Shown: in pieces, positions 9,216 through 16,784 of the stretch
How the letters are laid out: the number at the start of each line of letters is the position of its first letter
How positions within the stretch are numbered: position 1 is the stretch's first letter
NCBI RefSeq assembly: GCF_001577365.1
Contig: NZ_CP014515.1
Span: 62,001-126,000, forward strand
DNA: 64,000 nucleotides
Direction of reading: 5' to 3'
DNA from: Frondihabitans sp. PAMC 28766
Lineage (GTDB): Bacteria; Actinomycetota; Actinomycetes; Actinomycetales; Microbacteriaceae
Notes under the pieces: generated by a model
Seen by the model: the letters and a program-made list of their open reading frames with translations, nothing else
Database searches by the model: none
Told to the model about the DNA's origin: nothing
Program-made: the position numbers and the translations under genes

Positions 9216-10100
9216 ATGGCTGCGACCGGCGCCCCAATCAGGGTGCCGGTCGCGGTGGCGTGCAGGGTCCTGGGCCGATCAACCCAGGGGTATTACAAGT
9301 GGTTGCGGGACCCCGTGTCCCGCAGGGACTGGGATGATGCGCATCTGATCGATGTGCTGCGGGAGATCCATGCCGACGACCCGACGCTGGGGTATCGGTT
9401 CCTGAGCGACGAGCTCGCCGACCAGGGCTCGACTGCGTCGGAGAACCGGGTGTCGCGCCTGGCGGCCATCGGTGGCCTGCAGGCCTCCCACCACCGACGG
9501 CGCGGCAAAGGCAACAAACCAGGTCCCGCGGTTCACGACGACCTCCTCGGCGTCGTCCACGACAACGGGCGAGTCACCCACGACTTCAGCACTGTTGCTA
9601 CGGGACCGGATCAGGTCTGGTTGACGGACATCACCGAGCATTGGACCGGTAACGGAAAGCTCTACCTCTGTGCGGTCAAGGACTGCTGGTCGAACAAGAT
9701 CGTCGGCTACTCCATCGATACCCGCATGAAATCGGAACTCGCCGCCGCGGCTCTTCGGAACGCGATCACCCTCCGCGCCCCGGCCGGCACGATCGTCCAT
9801 TCCGACAGGGGAAGCCAATTTCGTTCGAAGAAAGTCGTCCGGCTCCTTAAGAACAACGACCTGCGTGGCTCGATGGGCCGGGTCGCGTCCTCGAGTGACA
9901 ACGCCGCGATGGAGTCCTTCTTTTCCCTGCTCCAGAAGAACGTTCTGAACACCCGCCGGTGGAACACCCGCGAGGAACTGCGCCTCGCGATGGTCGTCTG
10001 GATCGAGAAGAAGTACAACCGCCGCCGCCGGCAACGAGCCCTCGGGAAGCTCACCCCGGTCGAGTTTGAGACAATCTACTCAGCCGCACACGCGGCCTAG
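9216..10100 (+). CDS. IS3-family transposase OrfB (copy A)
   Basis: A 294-residue DDE transposase whose catalytic residues lie in WLTDITEHWTG, IVHSDRGSQFRSKK and NAAMESFFSLLQKN. Together with OrfA it covers nearly the whole element. Compared with copy B (27363-28250) it has only scattered substitutions (for example GNGKLY versus AGEGKLY). No stop or frameshift is seen inside it, so the copy may be active. Confidence 0.92.
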   Translation: MAATGAPIRVPVAVACRVLGRSTQGYYKWLRDPVSRRDWDDAHLIDVLREIHADDPTLGYRFLSDELADQGSTASENRVSRLAAIGGLQASHHRRRGKGNKPGPAVHDDLLGVVHDNGRVTHDFSTVATGPDQVWLTDITEHWTGNGKLYLCAVKDCWSNKIVGYSIDTRMKSELAAAALRNAITLRAPAGTIVHSDRGSQFRSKKVVRLLKNNDLRGSMGRVASSSDNAAMESFFSLLQKNVLNTRRWNTREELRLAMVVWIEKKYNRRRRQRALGKLTPVEFETIYSAAHAA

Positions 10101-10952
10101 AAACCACCCACCCCCAGTGTCAACCAAACTCTGGGCAGACCCCAGCGTCAGGGCGAGAACCGCTTGCTGAACTGGCAGCAGTGCTTTTTTGAAGCCGTAC
10201 CCCACGAACGCGGAACTCGCGACGGCATCGGCCGACACCTCCCGGCCCCCTTGGAACGGTGGGCACGGGGCGAGCTGCACGCCCACCGGTGCGCGGTGCA
10301 AGAGAGCGGCATTGATTGTGAATGGTGCAAGTTCAGCTGCGTGGTTACCCGGTGCGTCCGTGAGGATGACGTCCGCGGCTGCCACGGCCTGATTGAGGTC
10401 ATCGGTCCACTGGACCCCCGGTGTCGCCAGCTCCACGGGGCAGCACTGGATCAGGTCGAGGTCAAAGGCTCGGGCTGCTTCTGCCCACGCTCTGGCGATG
10501 TTGCCGTTCGCCCCGACGAACAGAAATCGGAGGTGAAGTGGGTCGCGGGTGCGGGAGATCGCGTAAAGGTCCGAGAGAACTTCGCAGGGATGGTTCTCTG
10601 ACGTCATCGCATTGACGACCGGAAGAGCATCCGATGAGGCGAGCCCTTCCAAGACTTGGAGCTTGGGGTGTCTGACTACGAGGACGTCGACCCACGAAGC
10701 CAAGTAGCCGGCGACGTCGTCGAGCGCTTCGGGCTTGTCGAGGGTCTCTGGCGGGAACGTGATCGGTTGCAATCCCATGAGCGCCGCGCCTCGCTCGAAC
10801 GACACGCGCGTGCGGAGACTCGACGAAGGAAAGAACAGCGCCGCGCACCCGTCCACACGGGGCCCGTTGCCTGCCGCGTACTTGTCGGCCAGCCGAAATA
10901 CATCGCGCAGCTCGACCTTCGTCCAGTCATCGAGCCGCAGGAGGTGACGCAT
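10080..10952 (-). CDS. Ornithine/aspartate carbamoyltransferase-like protein, 3' end replaced by IS
   Basis: The carbamoyl-phosphate-binding domain shows SSLRTRVSFERGAALMG (the SxRTR motif) near residues 30-50 and NAMTSENHPCEVLSDLYAIS (HPxQ-like) near 115. A second ligand domain follows with FVGANGNIARAWAEAARAF. The native frame runs to the final helix (LLPVQQAVLALTLG) and then enters the IS at 10142, adding about 20 foreign residues before the stop at 10080; little native sequence is lost. The start is 10952 (MRHLLRLDDW), or 10991 behind GGAGG. It heads the hydantoinase/importer operon, which points to catabolic use (phosphorolysis of a carbamoyl compound, as in oxamate or ureide breakdown) rather than arginine synthesis. 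That role is inference. Confidence 0.75.
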   Translation of the reverse strand: MRHLLRLDDWTKVELRDVFRLADKYAAGNGPRVDGCAALFFPSSSLRTRVSFERGAALMGLQPITFPPETLDKPEALDDVAGYLASWVDVLVVRHPKLQVLEGLASSDALPVVNAMTSENHPCEVLSDLYAISRTRDPLHLRFLFVGANGNIARAWAEAARAFDLDLIQCCPVELATPGVQWTDDLNQAVAAADVILTDAPGNHAAELAPFTINAALLHRAPVGVQLAPCPPFQGGREVSADAVASSAFVGYGFKKALLPVQQAVLALTLGSAQSLVDTGGGWFLGRVCG

Positions 10953-11150
10953 CCCCACACGATAGGGCCCTATCCGACGCGCCCGCGTCATGTCCTCCTT
11001 GACGCGCTCACCCGATGGGCGCAAGCCGGACGACCACCGCTCCCGCCGAGCTCGATTCCGGACTCCGCGGAAATACTGGGCGGACCCATGTACGTATGAC
11101 CCGTACGATGAAATGCACGGTGACGGGGGGATAACTGCAACAATAGTTTC

Positions 11151-11726
11151 ATGACGGGAATGAAGATCGGGTACGCCCGAGTCTCGACCAACGACCAAGA
11201 CCTCACCGCCCAACGAAACGGCCTCCTCGCACTCGGCGTCGGTGAGAAGCAGATTTTCGTCGATCACGGCCTCACCGGGACGAACCGGGCAAGGCCGGGT
11301 CTCCGGGAGGCGATGGCGGCGACCCGCGCCGGGGACACTCTTGTCGTCACAAAACTTGACCGGCTCGCGAGGTCTTTACCCGACGCTCGCGATATTGCCG
11401 ACGAGCTGACCGAGAAGGGTGTCGTCCTCAGTCTTGGTGGCAGCACCTATGACCCGACCGACCCGGTGGGCCGGTTGCTGTTCAACGTCCTCGGGATGGT
11501 GGCCGAGTTCGAAGCCGATCTGATCCGGATGCGGACCAGGGAAGGGATGGCCGTCGCGAAAGCGAATGGCCGCCTGAAGGGCAAGCAGCCCAAGCTCACC
11601 AAGGCACAGCAGAAGCACCTCCGGAAGCTTCACGACGCCGGCGAGCACAGGCAGGCAGAGCTGGCGGACCTCTTTCAGGTGTCGAGGACAACCATTTACC
11701 GGGAGCTGCGCCGCAGCGCCGAATGA
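11151..11726 (+). CDS. Serine recombinase, resolvase/invertase type
   Basis: A 191-residue small serine recombinase. The catalytic domain begins MKIGYARVSTNDQDLTAQRN, with the nucleophile Ser in ARVST and the usual arginine-rich core KLDRLARSLPDARDI. The C-terminal HTH reads HRQAELADLFQVSRTTIYREL. It resembles plasmid and transposon resolvases that recombine short res or inversion sites. ATG at 11160 is an alternative start. It lies next to a second, more divergent recombinase at the left edge of the mobile island. Confidence 0.9.
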   Translation: MTGMKIGYARVSTNDQDLTAQRNGLLALGVGEKQIFVDHGLTGTNRARPGLREAMAATRAGDTLVVTKLDRLARSLPDARDIADELTEKGVVLSLGGSTYDPTDPVGRLLFNVLGMVAEFEADLIRMRTREGMAVAKANGRLKGKQPKLTKAQQKHLRKLHDAGEHRQAELADLFQVSRTTIYRELRRSAE

Positions 11727-11789
11727 ACGGCCCCGCCATGAAGCGATCACAGAACGCCGCCATTTAGCGATCAACTCCACACACCCAGC

Positions 11790-11870
11790 GTGTCTAACTA
11801 GGGTCCGTTTCGGATTGTTAGACACTGATTCATGCCACCTCTTAGAACCTAACTGGACACAGGTGGCATG
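11790..11870. other. Paired inverted repeats, candidate res site
   Basis: Two inverted repeats lie just before the second recombinase: GTGTCTAAC / GTTAGACAC (11790-11798 and 11817-11825, 18-bp spacer) and CATGCCACCT / AGGTGGCATG (11831-11840 and 11861-11870, 20-bp spacer). Tandem dyads of this size next to a small serine recombinase gene are typical of resolvase-binding sites. The second dyad could instead be a hairpin over the ribosome-binding region, because the GGAGG and GTG start follow at once. Confidence 0.5.
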
Positions 11871-11880
11871 GAGGGCCATC

Positions 11881-12594
11881 GTGAGCGGGCAACGAGTCGG
11901 ATACGTGCGAGTGAGCACACTGGACCAGAACACGGTCCGCCAGCTCGACGGGATTCCCGTCGATAAGACCTACACCGAGAAGGCATCGGGCAAGGACCAG
12001 AGGAACCGGCCCGAGCTGGAAGACCTAATCGGGTTTGTCCGCGACGGCGACACCGTGCTCGTGCACTCCATGGACCGCCTGGCCCGGAACCTTGATGACC
12101 TCAAACAGATCGTCAGCCGGCTCACTCGGAAGGGTGTCCGGGTGGAGTTCGTCAAAGAGGCCCTGACCTTCACTGGCGATGACAATGCCGCCTCCACGTT
12201 TCTTCTCCACGTGATGGGGGCCTTCGCTGAGTTCGAGCGCTCACTCATCGGTGAGCGACAGCGGGAAGGCATCGCCCTGGCGAAACAGCGAAAGGTCTAC
12301 CGGGGACGACTGCCGGCACTGAGCCAGGTGAAGGCGGCCGAGCTCCGTCGACGGGCCAATGGCGGGGAGTCCAAGACTGCTCTAGCCCAGGCCTTCGGTA
12401 TCAGCCGGGCGACCGTCTACGCTTACCTCCGCAGCGAGGACTCCGCTCTCAGTGCAGGTGAGAACGAGCTCGACGCGGTGCTTGAGACCCTGCCCGCCGA
12501 TAACCGCCCACTGCCCTCCGTCGCAGCGTACGACGCCCTCCTGCCGTCCCACGCCTCGTCGGGCCACTCTTCGAAGCACGTCACCGGCTTGTGA
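11881..12594 (+). CDS. Serine recombinase (resolvase), second copy
   Basis: A 237-residue recombinase starting at GTG 11881 behind GGAGGGCCATC. The N-terminal domain reads RVGYVRVSTLDQNTVRQLDG, the core DRLARNLDDLKQIVSRL, the long E helix FLLHVMGAFAEFERSLIGER, and the HTH ALAQAFGISRATVYAYLRS. An unusual ~45-residue tail (LPADNRPLPSVAAYDALLPS) follows the HTH. The same tail and the hairpin beyond the stop recur as a relic at 31112-31277. It probably resolves or integrates part of this island. Confidence 0.9.
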   Translation: MSGQRVGYVRVSTLDQNTVRQLDGIPVDKTYTEKASGKDQRNRPELEDLIGFVRDGDTVLVHSMDRLARNLDDLKQIVSRLTRKGVRVEFVKEALTFTGDDNAASTFLLHVMGAFAEFERSLIGERQREGIALAKQRKVYRGRLPALSQVKAAELRRRANGGESKTALAQAFGISRATVYAYLRSEDSALSAGENELDAVLETLPADNRPLPSVAAYDALLPSHASSGHSSKHVTGL

Positions 12595-12634
12595 AGAGAT
12601 TGGCGGACAGGTGAATGTCCGCCAAAGCGTTCAC
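12591..12634. other. Hairpin at the stop codon of the second resolvase gene
   Basis: A near-perfect dyad with inner arms TGGCGGACA (12601-12609) and TGTCCGCCA (12616-12624) and outer GTGAA / TTCAC pairs that include the resolvase stop codon. There is no T-run, so it is not a classical terminator. An equivalent hairpin occurs at the same position relative to the resolvase relic at 31234-31277. It could be a crossover site or an RNA end. Confidence 0.6.
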
Positions 12635-12828
12635 AAACCGCGGAAACTCAGGGCCGCTTGTGCACTCAATCGCGAACATCGACACGCGTCGTAACAGGCA
12701 CGAGGTGGCCGGCGAGGGGCCATTGAGAAACGTCGGGGACTGCTGTCGGTTTAGTTGACTCCGATCGGTAGGAGCTTTGGTTTCTGGTGGAAGGGCGGTG
12801 GGTCGGGGATGGAAGAACGCGAGGGTGT

Positions 12829-13590
12829 CTACGGCGCCGTGACGTACTCACGGACCAATGCTGTGAAAGCCGCTGGCGGCACCTCGGCCTCGGTAAACAG
12901 CGGGCTCTTGCGCGCACGGTCGGCGATGAGGTGCAAGGTGCGCGCGGCGTCGCGTCGGCTGCCGATCAGCGGCGTCTGGTCGAGCTGCCACCCACCGGTT
13001 TCCGTGTCCCCGAAGTCGTTCCGGATCGAGAGCAGGTGGAACAGGTCCGTGATGTCTTTCGCGGCGGACCTGGACGTGGTGGCGCTGGCTTTCAGGATGA
13101 CGGCGGCCTCCACCGAGGGTACGGGGACGTCGAAGCGATCCTCGTGTTCGTCGAGGTAGGCGACCGTGACGTCGATGACGATCGGCTCGCCCGTGAGCGC
13201 CAAGGCAAGGCCCGGCGTCGCGTCGTAGGCACGCCCGCCCACCGTGAGGGGATGGAAGTGCCCGTCGAGACTGGGGACGAGAAGGTCGATCGCCCGGTCC
13301 CCTTTGACCAGCCGATTCCCGCCCTCGGGCTCGTAGTCGTTCGCGATTAGGCGGTCGTGAACCACCTGGGTCCCGGCAACCTCGGTGCTGATTCCTGCGT
13401 CGGCGTCATTCGTTCGGCGCGGCACGAGGTCGCCTACTGGGAAAGCTGCGAGCAAGAGCCCTGCCATGTGACCGCCGACGATCCGCACCTCAGGGAGCCC
13501 CTCGGTGGCGCGGACGACATCAGCAAGGGACTCGAACGCCATGTCGTCGGCGATCGAGACGCTCGGGATGATGCACGAGCGCCGGATCAC
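12829..13590 (-). CDS. Nucleotidyltransferase, AbiEii-like probable toxin
   Basis: A 253-residue protein with nucleotidyltransferase-fold signatures: VRIVGGHMAGLLL (the GG/S helix) followed by RRTNDADAGI (the DxD metal-binding pair). This is the arrangement of AbiEii/MNT-type transferases, which can act as toxins by modifying RNA. The GTG start at 13590 sits inside the stop of the upstream gene (GTGA); ATG at 13542 is an alternative. Tight coupling to an HTH partner supports a type IV-like toxin-antitoxin pair, but no single family can be fixed by eye. Confidence 0.7.
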   Translation of the reverse strand: MIRRSCIIPSVSIADDMAFESLADVVRATEGLPEVRIVGGHMAGLLLAAFPVGDLVPRRTNDADAGISTEVAGTQVVHDRLIANDYEPEGGNRLVKGDRAIDLLVPSLDGHFHPLTVGGRAYDATPGLALALTGEPIVIDVTVAYLDEHEDRFDVPVPSVEAAVILKASATTSRSAAKDITDLFHLLSIRNDFGDTETGGWQLDQTPLIGSRRDAARTLHLIADRARKSPLFTEAEVPPAAFTALVREYVTAP

Positions 13591-14579
13591 GCAACACCCC
13601 AGCGAGATAGCACGCGCTCCCTGAGGCGCTCCACCGCATCTCGGGCATCTGGGCCGGGTGAGCGGGACACCTCCCACGCGGTGATGATCGGGTCCGTGAG
13701 TCGGCTCGGACCATCGGCCCAGGCGGCGGCCGTGGCGAAGATTGTGGGGTCGTCGGGCACCACGACTTCGAGGGTCGGGGCCACGCCGGGGTCTGCCGGG
13801 GCGAACCGGGCTGACAGGTCGAGGTCGCTGGCCGCGTAGAGCACGGCCAGGCGGCTCCGGCGCCAGGGCGCGATCTCATCGGCGGCTGAATCCCCGGACA
13901 GGAGCGTTTCCGTGTCCCCTGCGACCCTCTGGGCGCGCTCGACCTGCTCGCGCAATTCGGCCACGGCCGTCCAGGGTCGCCGGAGGCCACGTCCCCCCGG
14001 GTAGTCATTGACTAGGTAGTCCCACAGCCGCTCCGGATGGGTCACGGTCGCGGGCCTGTGGTCGTCGTCGACACCAAAGCGGGAAAGGCTTCGGAGGGAC
14101 TGGTGGACGACCTGCTGTGTCACGCCTGCCTCGTTTGCGAGGACGGTTTGCGTGCGGGGCTTGGCCGTTCGGAGGAGAACCCGGCCAACGGCCATCCGCC
14201 CCCACGGCACACGGCCGCCCGTTCTGGCCGGGCTGACCGGGATGCCTGACCCCGTGTTGCGCTTCTCTTCTCCGCCGACAATGGCCTTGCGTTCCCTCAC
14301 GGCGATGACGGCCACAAGTGGGTCCGAGAGGGCTCGGGTGGTAAGGGATGGGCTGAGGTGGTCGACGATGTAGAGCACACCGTTCCACGCGCTCGGGGGC
14401 TCGATGCTTTTGAGGTCGCGCGCGACTCGGCTGGGCGTCGGCGGGGCGCCCATGACGAAGGGGCGTAGGTGCCAAGTCTGCTTGCCCGAAACGACGTTGA
14501 GCAGTCCTGGAGAAGGGTAAGCGGCGGTCAGGCCCAGGTCGTCGAGGAGGCTCATGCCGTCCGTCATGGTGAGGCTCAT
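13587..14579 (-). CDS. HTH protein, probable AbiEi-like antitoxin/regulator
   Basis: A protein of about 330 residues with a central helix-turn-helix (RTQTVLANEAGVTQQVVHQS) and a C-terminal region rich in charged residues and tryptophan (ITAWEVSRSPGPDARDAVER). It overlaps the nucleotidyltransferase gene by 4 bp, as in AbiEi/AbiEii pairs, where the first gene encodes a DNA-binding antitoxin. The start is uncertain: ATG 14579, 14567 or 14555, or TTG 14609. The N-terminal third matches nothing I recognise, so the antitoxin role rests mainly on operon architecture. Confidence 0.65.
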   Translation of the reverse strand: MSLTMTDGMSLLDDLGLTAAYPSPGLLNVVSGKQTWHLRPFVMGAPPTPSRVARDLKSIEPPSAWNGVLYIVDHLSPSLTTRALSDPLVAVIAVRERKAIVGGEEKRNTGSGIPVSPARTGGRVPWGRMAVGRVLLRTAKPRTQTVLANEAGVTQQVVHQSLRSLSRFGVDDDHRPATVTHPERLWDYLVNDYPGGRGLRRPWTAVAELREQVERAQRVAGDTETLLSGDSAADEIAPWRRSRLAVLYAASDLDLSARFAPADPGVAPTLEVVVPDDPTIFATAAAWADGPSRLTDPIITAWEVSRSPGPDARDAVERLRERVLSRWGVA

Positions 14580-14609
14580 AGCCCCCAAATTACCAGTTTG
14601 ATCACTCAA

Positions 14610-15237
14610 AACCGATCATACTTGTAAGTATTGGTCGAGGTGGCTTGACGCTTCCAGCATTTGCGCGTCCTGTGAGGACGAAGAAGGCAGCCAGAGAAAC
14701 GGACGAGCGCTCGTCTCTTGAGCGCTGACCATTGACGAGCGGCCATGCCCCGTAGCGTGGTCTAGCCCGATGGTCGCCGCGTCGCTTACGACGTGAGCAC
14801 GGCCACCGTGGGATCCCGCGACCCGGTTTCGTTGTGGGTGCATGTCGCGTCACGGTTACCGGTGGAAAAACCCGCCGCGGTCAAAGACATCGGTGCCCTC
14901 GGGTTGCTCCTTGTCGCGGCCGGATTGGCCTGGGTTCTGACCGGTTCGTGGAGCTTGACACGTTGGTCAGTGTCGTCGGGTGGGAGCTGCGTTCCGGGGC
15001 TGACCCTGGGTTCCTGTTCCACCATGCCCGCCAGACCCGACACCTGCTCCGCTGGGCCGGCACCGGCACTCTGATGGACACCACCATCGGTGACGACGAG
15101 GTTGTCCCGGCTGGGATGGTTTTCCTGGCCAGCTCGGCCCTGACACGCTGACCGGCGCGCAGTCTCCCCACAGGCAAGTTAGTGGACTCGGCCGGGCGCG
15201 CCAGGGTGGGGCGGGTGCGCTGTCGTAGGGTCACCCC
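14610..15237. other. Gap with possible decayed gene
   Basis: No convincing gene here. The plus strand carries two short frames that look like one coding sequence broken by a frameshift: roughly 14793-14940 (SRDPVSLWVHVASRLPVEKP) and 14950-15151 (VELDTLVSVVGWELRSG, then HHARQTRHLLRWAGTGTLMD). The second part has a protein-like composition. 14610-14790 shows nothing beyond a plausible promoter region for the antitoxin gene. Confidence 0.3.
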
Positions 15238-15495
15238 ATGCCGCGCCTTTTGCCTCTTCACGACAAAGACGGCTCCCCGGGGGATTCGCGGTTGTGGATC
15301 AACCCGGACCACATCGTGACCGCTGCCCCCAGCATCACCCGCAGTGCGGACACTCACGGGGACGTGTTCACGGTGTGGGTGGAACTGAAGCTGGAAGGGG
15401 TCCCGATGATGCGGGTGTGGCTTGGGACCGCGTCCACCGCTGAGGCCGCCTCCGCCGTATGGGACACGTTCTTGATCCAGATCGCTGACGCGTGA
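15238..15495 (+). CDS. Small hypothetical protein coupled to HNH gene
   Basis: An 85-residue protein (MPRLLPLHDKDGSPGDSRLW) with a compact alternating pattern typical of a beta-rich fold (VFTVWVELKLEGVPMMRVWLG). No family recognised. Its stop overlaps the start of a 19-codon ORF, which in turn overlaps the HNH gene, so all three are probably translated from one message. Confidence 0.6.
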   Translation: MPRLLPLHDKDGSPGDSRLWINPDHIVTAAPSITRSADTHGDVFTVWVELKLEGVPMMRVWLGTASTAEAASAVWDTFLIQIADA

Positions 15496-15551
15496 ACACG
15501 ATCACCGAGCCGGTATTCGAGGCTCCCGACGACTGCCGAGTGGCAGCGTGA
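15492..15551 (+). CDS. 19-codon relay ORF between two genes
   Basis: GTG at 15492 overlaps the previous stop (GTGA). The frame reads MNTITEPVFEAPDDCRVAA and its stop overlaps the GTG of the HNH gene (again GTGA). With GTGA overlaps at both ends, ribosomes could pass from the 85-residue gene through this mini-ORF to the endonuclease gene. The peptide itself may have no function. Confidence 0.45.
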   Translation: MNTITEPVFEAPDDCRVAA

Positions 15552-16030
15552 GCAAGACAGAGCTGGAACGGTTTTGGTCGTTCGTGGTGAAGGGCCCGGA
15601 ACCGGATGACTGCTGGTTCTGGACCGGCGCCATCTCCGACGACGGGTACGGCCGGTTCTGGATTAAACGGGATGGCGGGCAGCAGGCGGTCCGCCCGCAA
15701 CGGTATGCATGGGAGCTTCTGACCGGGGAGGCATTACCGTCGTCGACGTTGCTGCTGCACTCGTGTGACATCCCCATCTGTGTCCACGCCGACGGCGATT
15801 TGGACGTGTCGCATGTGGCGCCGGGAACGCACCGGCAGAACGTGCTCGACCGGTCCCAACGCGGCCGCTACCGCAACCGCGCCACCCTCCGCCTCGGCGA
15901 CCTACCCAGGCAGGTGCGCGTGCAACGTTCCCTCGATCTCCGGGCCGTCATCCTTACACATGGGTGGCAGCCGGAACTGATCAGCGCCGCACTGCTCGGG
16001 GTGGAACTTACCCACCCTCGCCTGTTCTAA
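15548..16030 (+). CDS. HNH endonuclease-like protein, copy 1
   Basis: A 160-residue protein with the HNH-type block LLHSCDIPICVHADGDLDVS followed by HVAPGTHRQNVLDRSQRGR, as in small HNH nucleases of actinobacterial phages and plasmids. An N-terminal PEPDDCWFWTGAISDDGYGR precedes it. The C-terminus (GWQPELISAALLGVELTHPR) resembles a short HTH helix pair. A paralogue of equal length lies inverted at 21678-22160. It could be a homing or nicking enzyme of the element. Confidence 0.8.
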   Translation: MSKTELERFWSFVVKGPEPDDCWFWTGAISDDGYGRFWIKRDGGQQAVRPQRYAWELLTGEALPSSTLLLHSCDIPICVHADGDLDVSHVAPGTHRQNVLDRSQRGRYRNRATLRLGDLPRQVRVQRSLDLRAVILTHGWQPELISAALLGVELTHPRLF

Positions 16031-16219
16031 ACACCGCCACCCGAAGCGCAACTCACGGTCTACGCGGCCTCGTCTCAGCGACCTAATTCCTGGTCGTGGT
16101 TGGTCGTGAGCTGCCGTACTCATGGACGCTCTTTCGTGGACACAAATGACAGTCCTGGCCGCCTCCAGGAACTCGCATTGTTCGCACGAATACCGGTCGA
16201 AGTTCCGCGGTCTGCGTTC

Positions 16220-16651
16220 CTATTCCGGCGCCGAGATGGACGGTTCGCTCCAGTCGGTCGAGTGCGGGTAGGAGACTTCGACGGCATACATCGTCTCACT
16301 CCGCACGGTCATAATTTGGTGGCTGGAATCGTCTCTCACGATAGGGATGATGCGGGCCATAAAGTGGCGGTCGCCACCGAAAAGGTGCGGCTTCGAGCGT
16401 CGCCACGACGACGCGATCCCTAACGCGATCCGCTTCGGCAACGGACCGTACTGAGCCAACCGTAACCACACCCCGTGCCGGCTCTTGTCGTCCACGATCG
16501 TCGTCCGTAACCGGTCCATGTCCGTGACCTTAGGGTCGGCTTCGTGGCTGCTTTCGGCAGGCTCCAGGCCATCCTCCGCAGCCGCTACCTCCCGCTCCAG
16601 TCCGATCGCGGCAGCGCCCTGCCGAACACTCTGATCCGACGACTTGCTCAC
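16220..16651 (-). CDS. Hypothetical protein
   Basis: A 143-residue frame with plausible codon use. It has a polar N-terminal half and a more structured C-terminal half (VWLRLAQYGPLPKRIALGIA, then MARIIPIVRDDSSHQIMTVR). No family recognised. It starts at a GTG about 130 bp upstream of the divergent relaxase fragment. The intervening 16652-16784 may hold that gene's promoter. 16031-16219 holds nothing clear. Confidence 0.5.
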   Translation of the reverse strand: MSKSSDQSVRQGAAAIGLEREVAAAEDGLEPAESSHEADPKVTDMDRLRTTIVDDKSRHGVWLRLAQYGPLPKRIALGIASSWRRSKPHLFGGDRHFMARIIPIVRDDSSHQIMTVRSETMYAVEVSYPHSTDWSEPSISAPE

Positions 16652-16784
16652 GCCACTCCCCGCCGCTTTCGTACGCGCAACTGGTCGAGCGTACCAACCT
16701 CAAGGGCGTCAGTGTTTAATGCACGTATGCTATTGGCATAGGCCGCGTCTTCGCCGCGGCTGCCGGTTCAGGTTTCGGGGTGGT

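Larger units (their letters stand above)
8841..10142 (+). mobile_element. IS3-family insertion sequence, copy A
   Basis: A 1302-bp element with inverted ends beginning GGGTCTGCCCAG and continuing GTTTGGTTG. It is flanked by the direct repeat CAG (8838-8840 and 10143-10145). It carries orfA and orfB. A closely similar copy lies in the same orientation at 26988-28293. Although a 3-bp repeat flanks it, the genes on its two sides (binding protein and carbamoyltransferase) are not parts of one interrupted gene, so some DNA was lost here before or after insertion. Confidence 0.92.
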
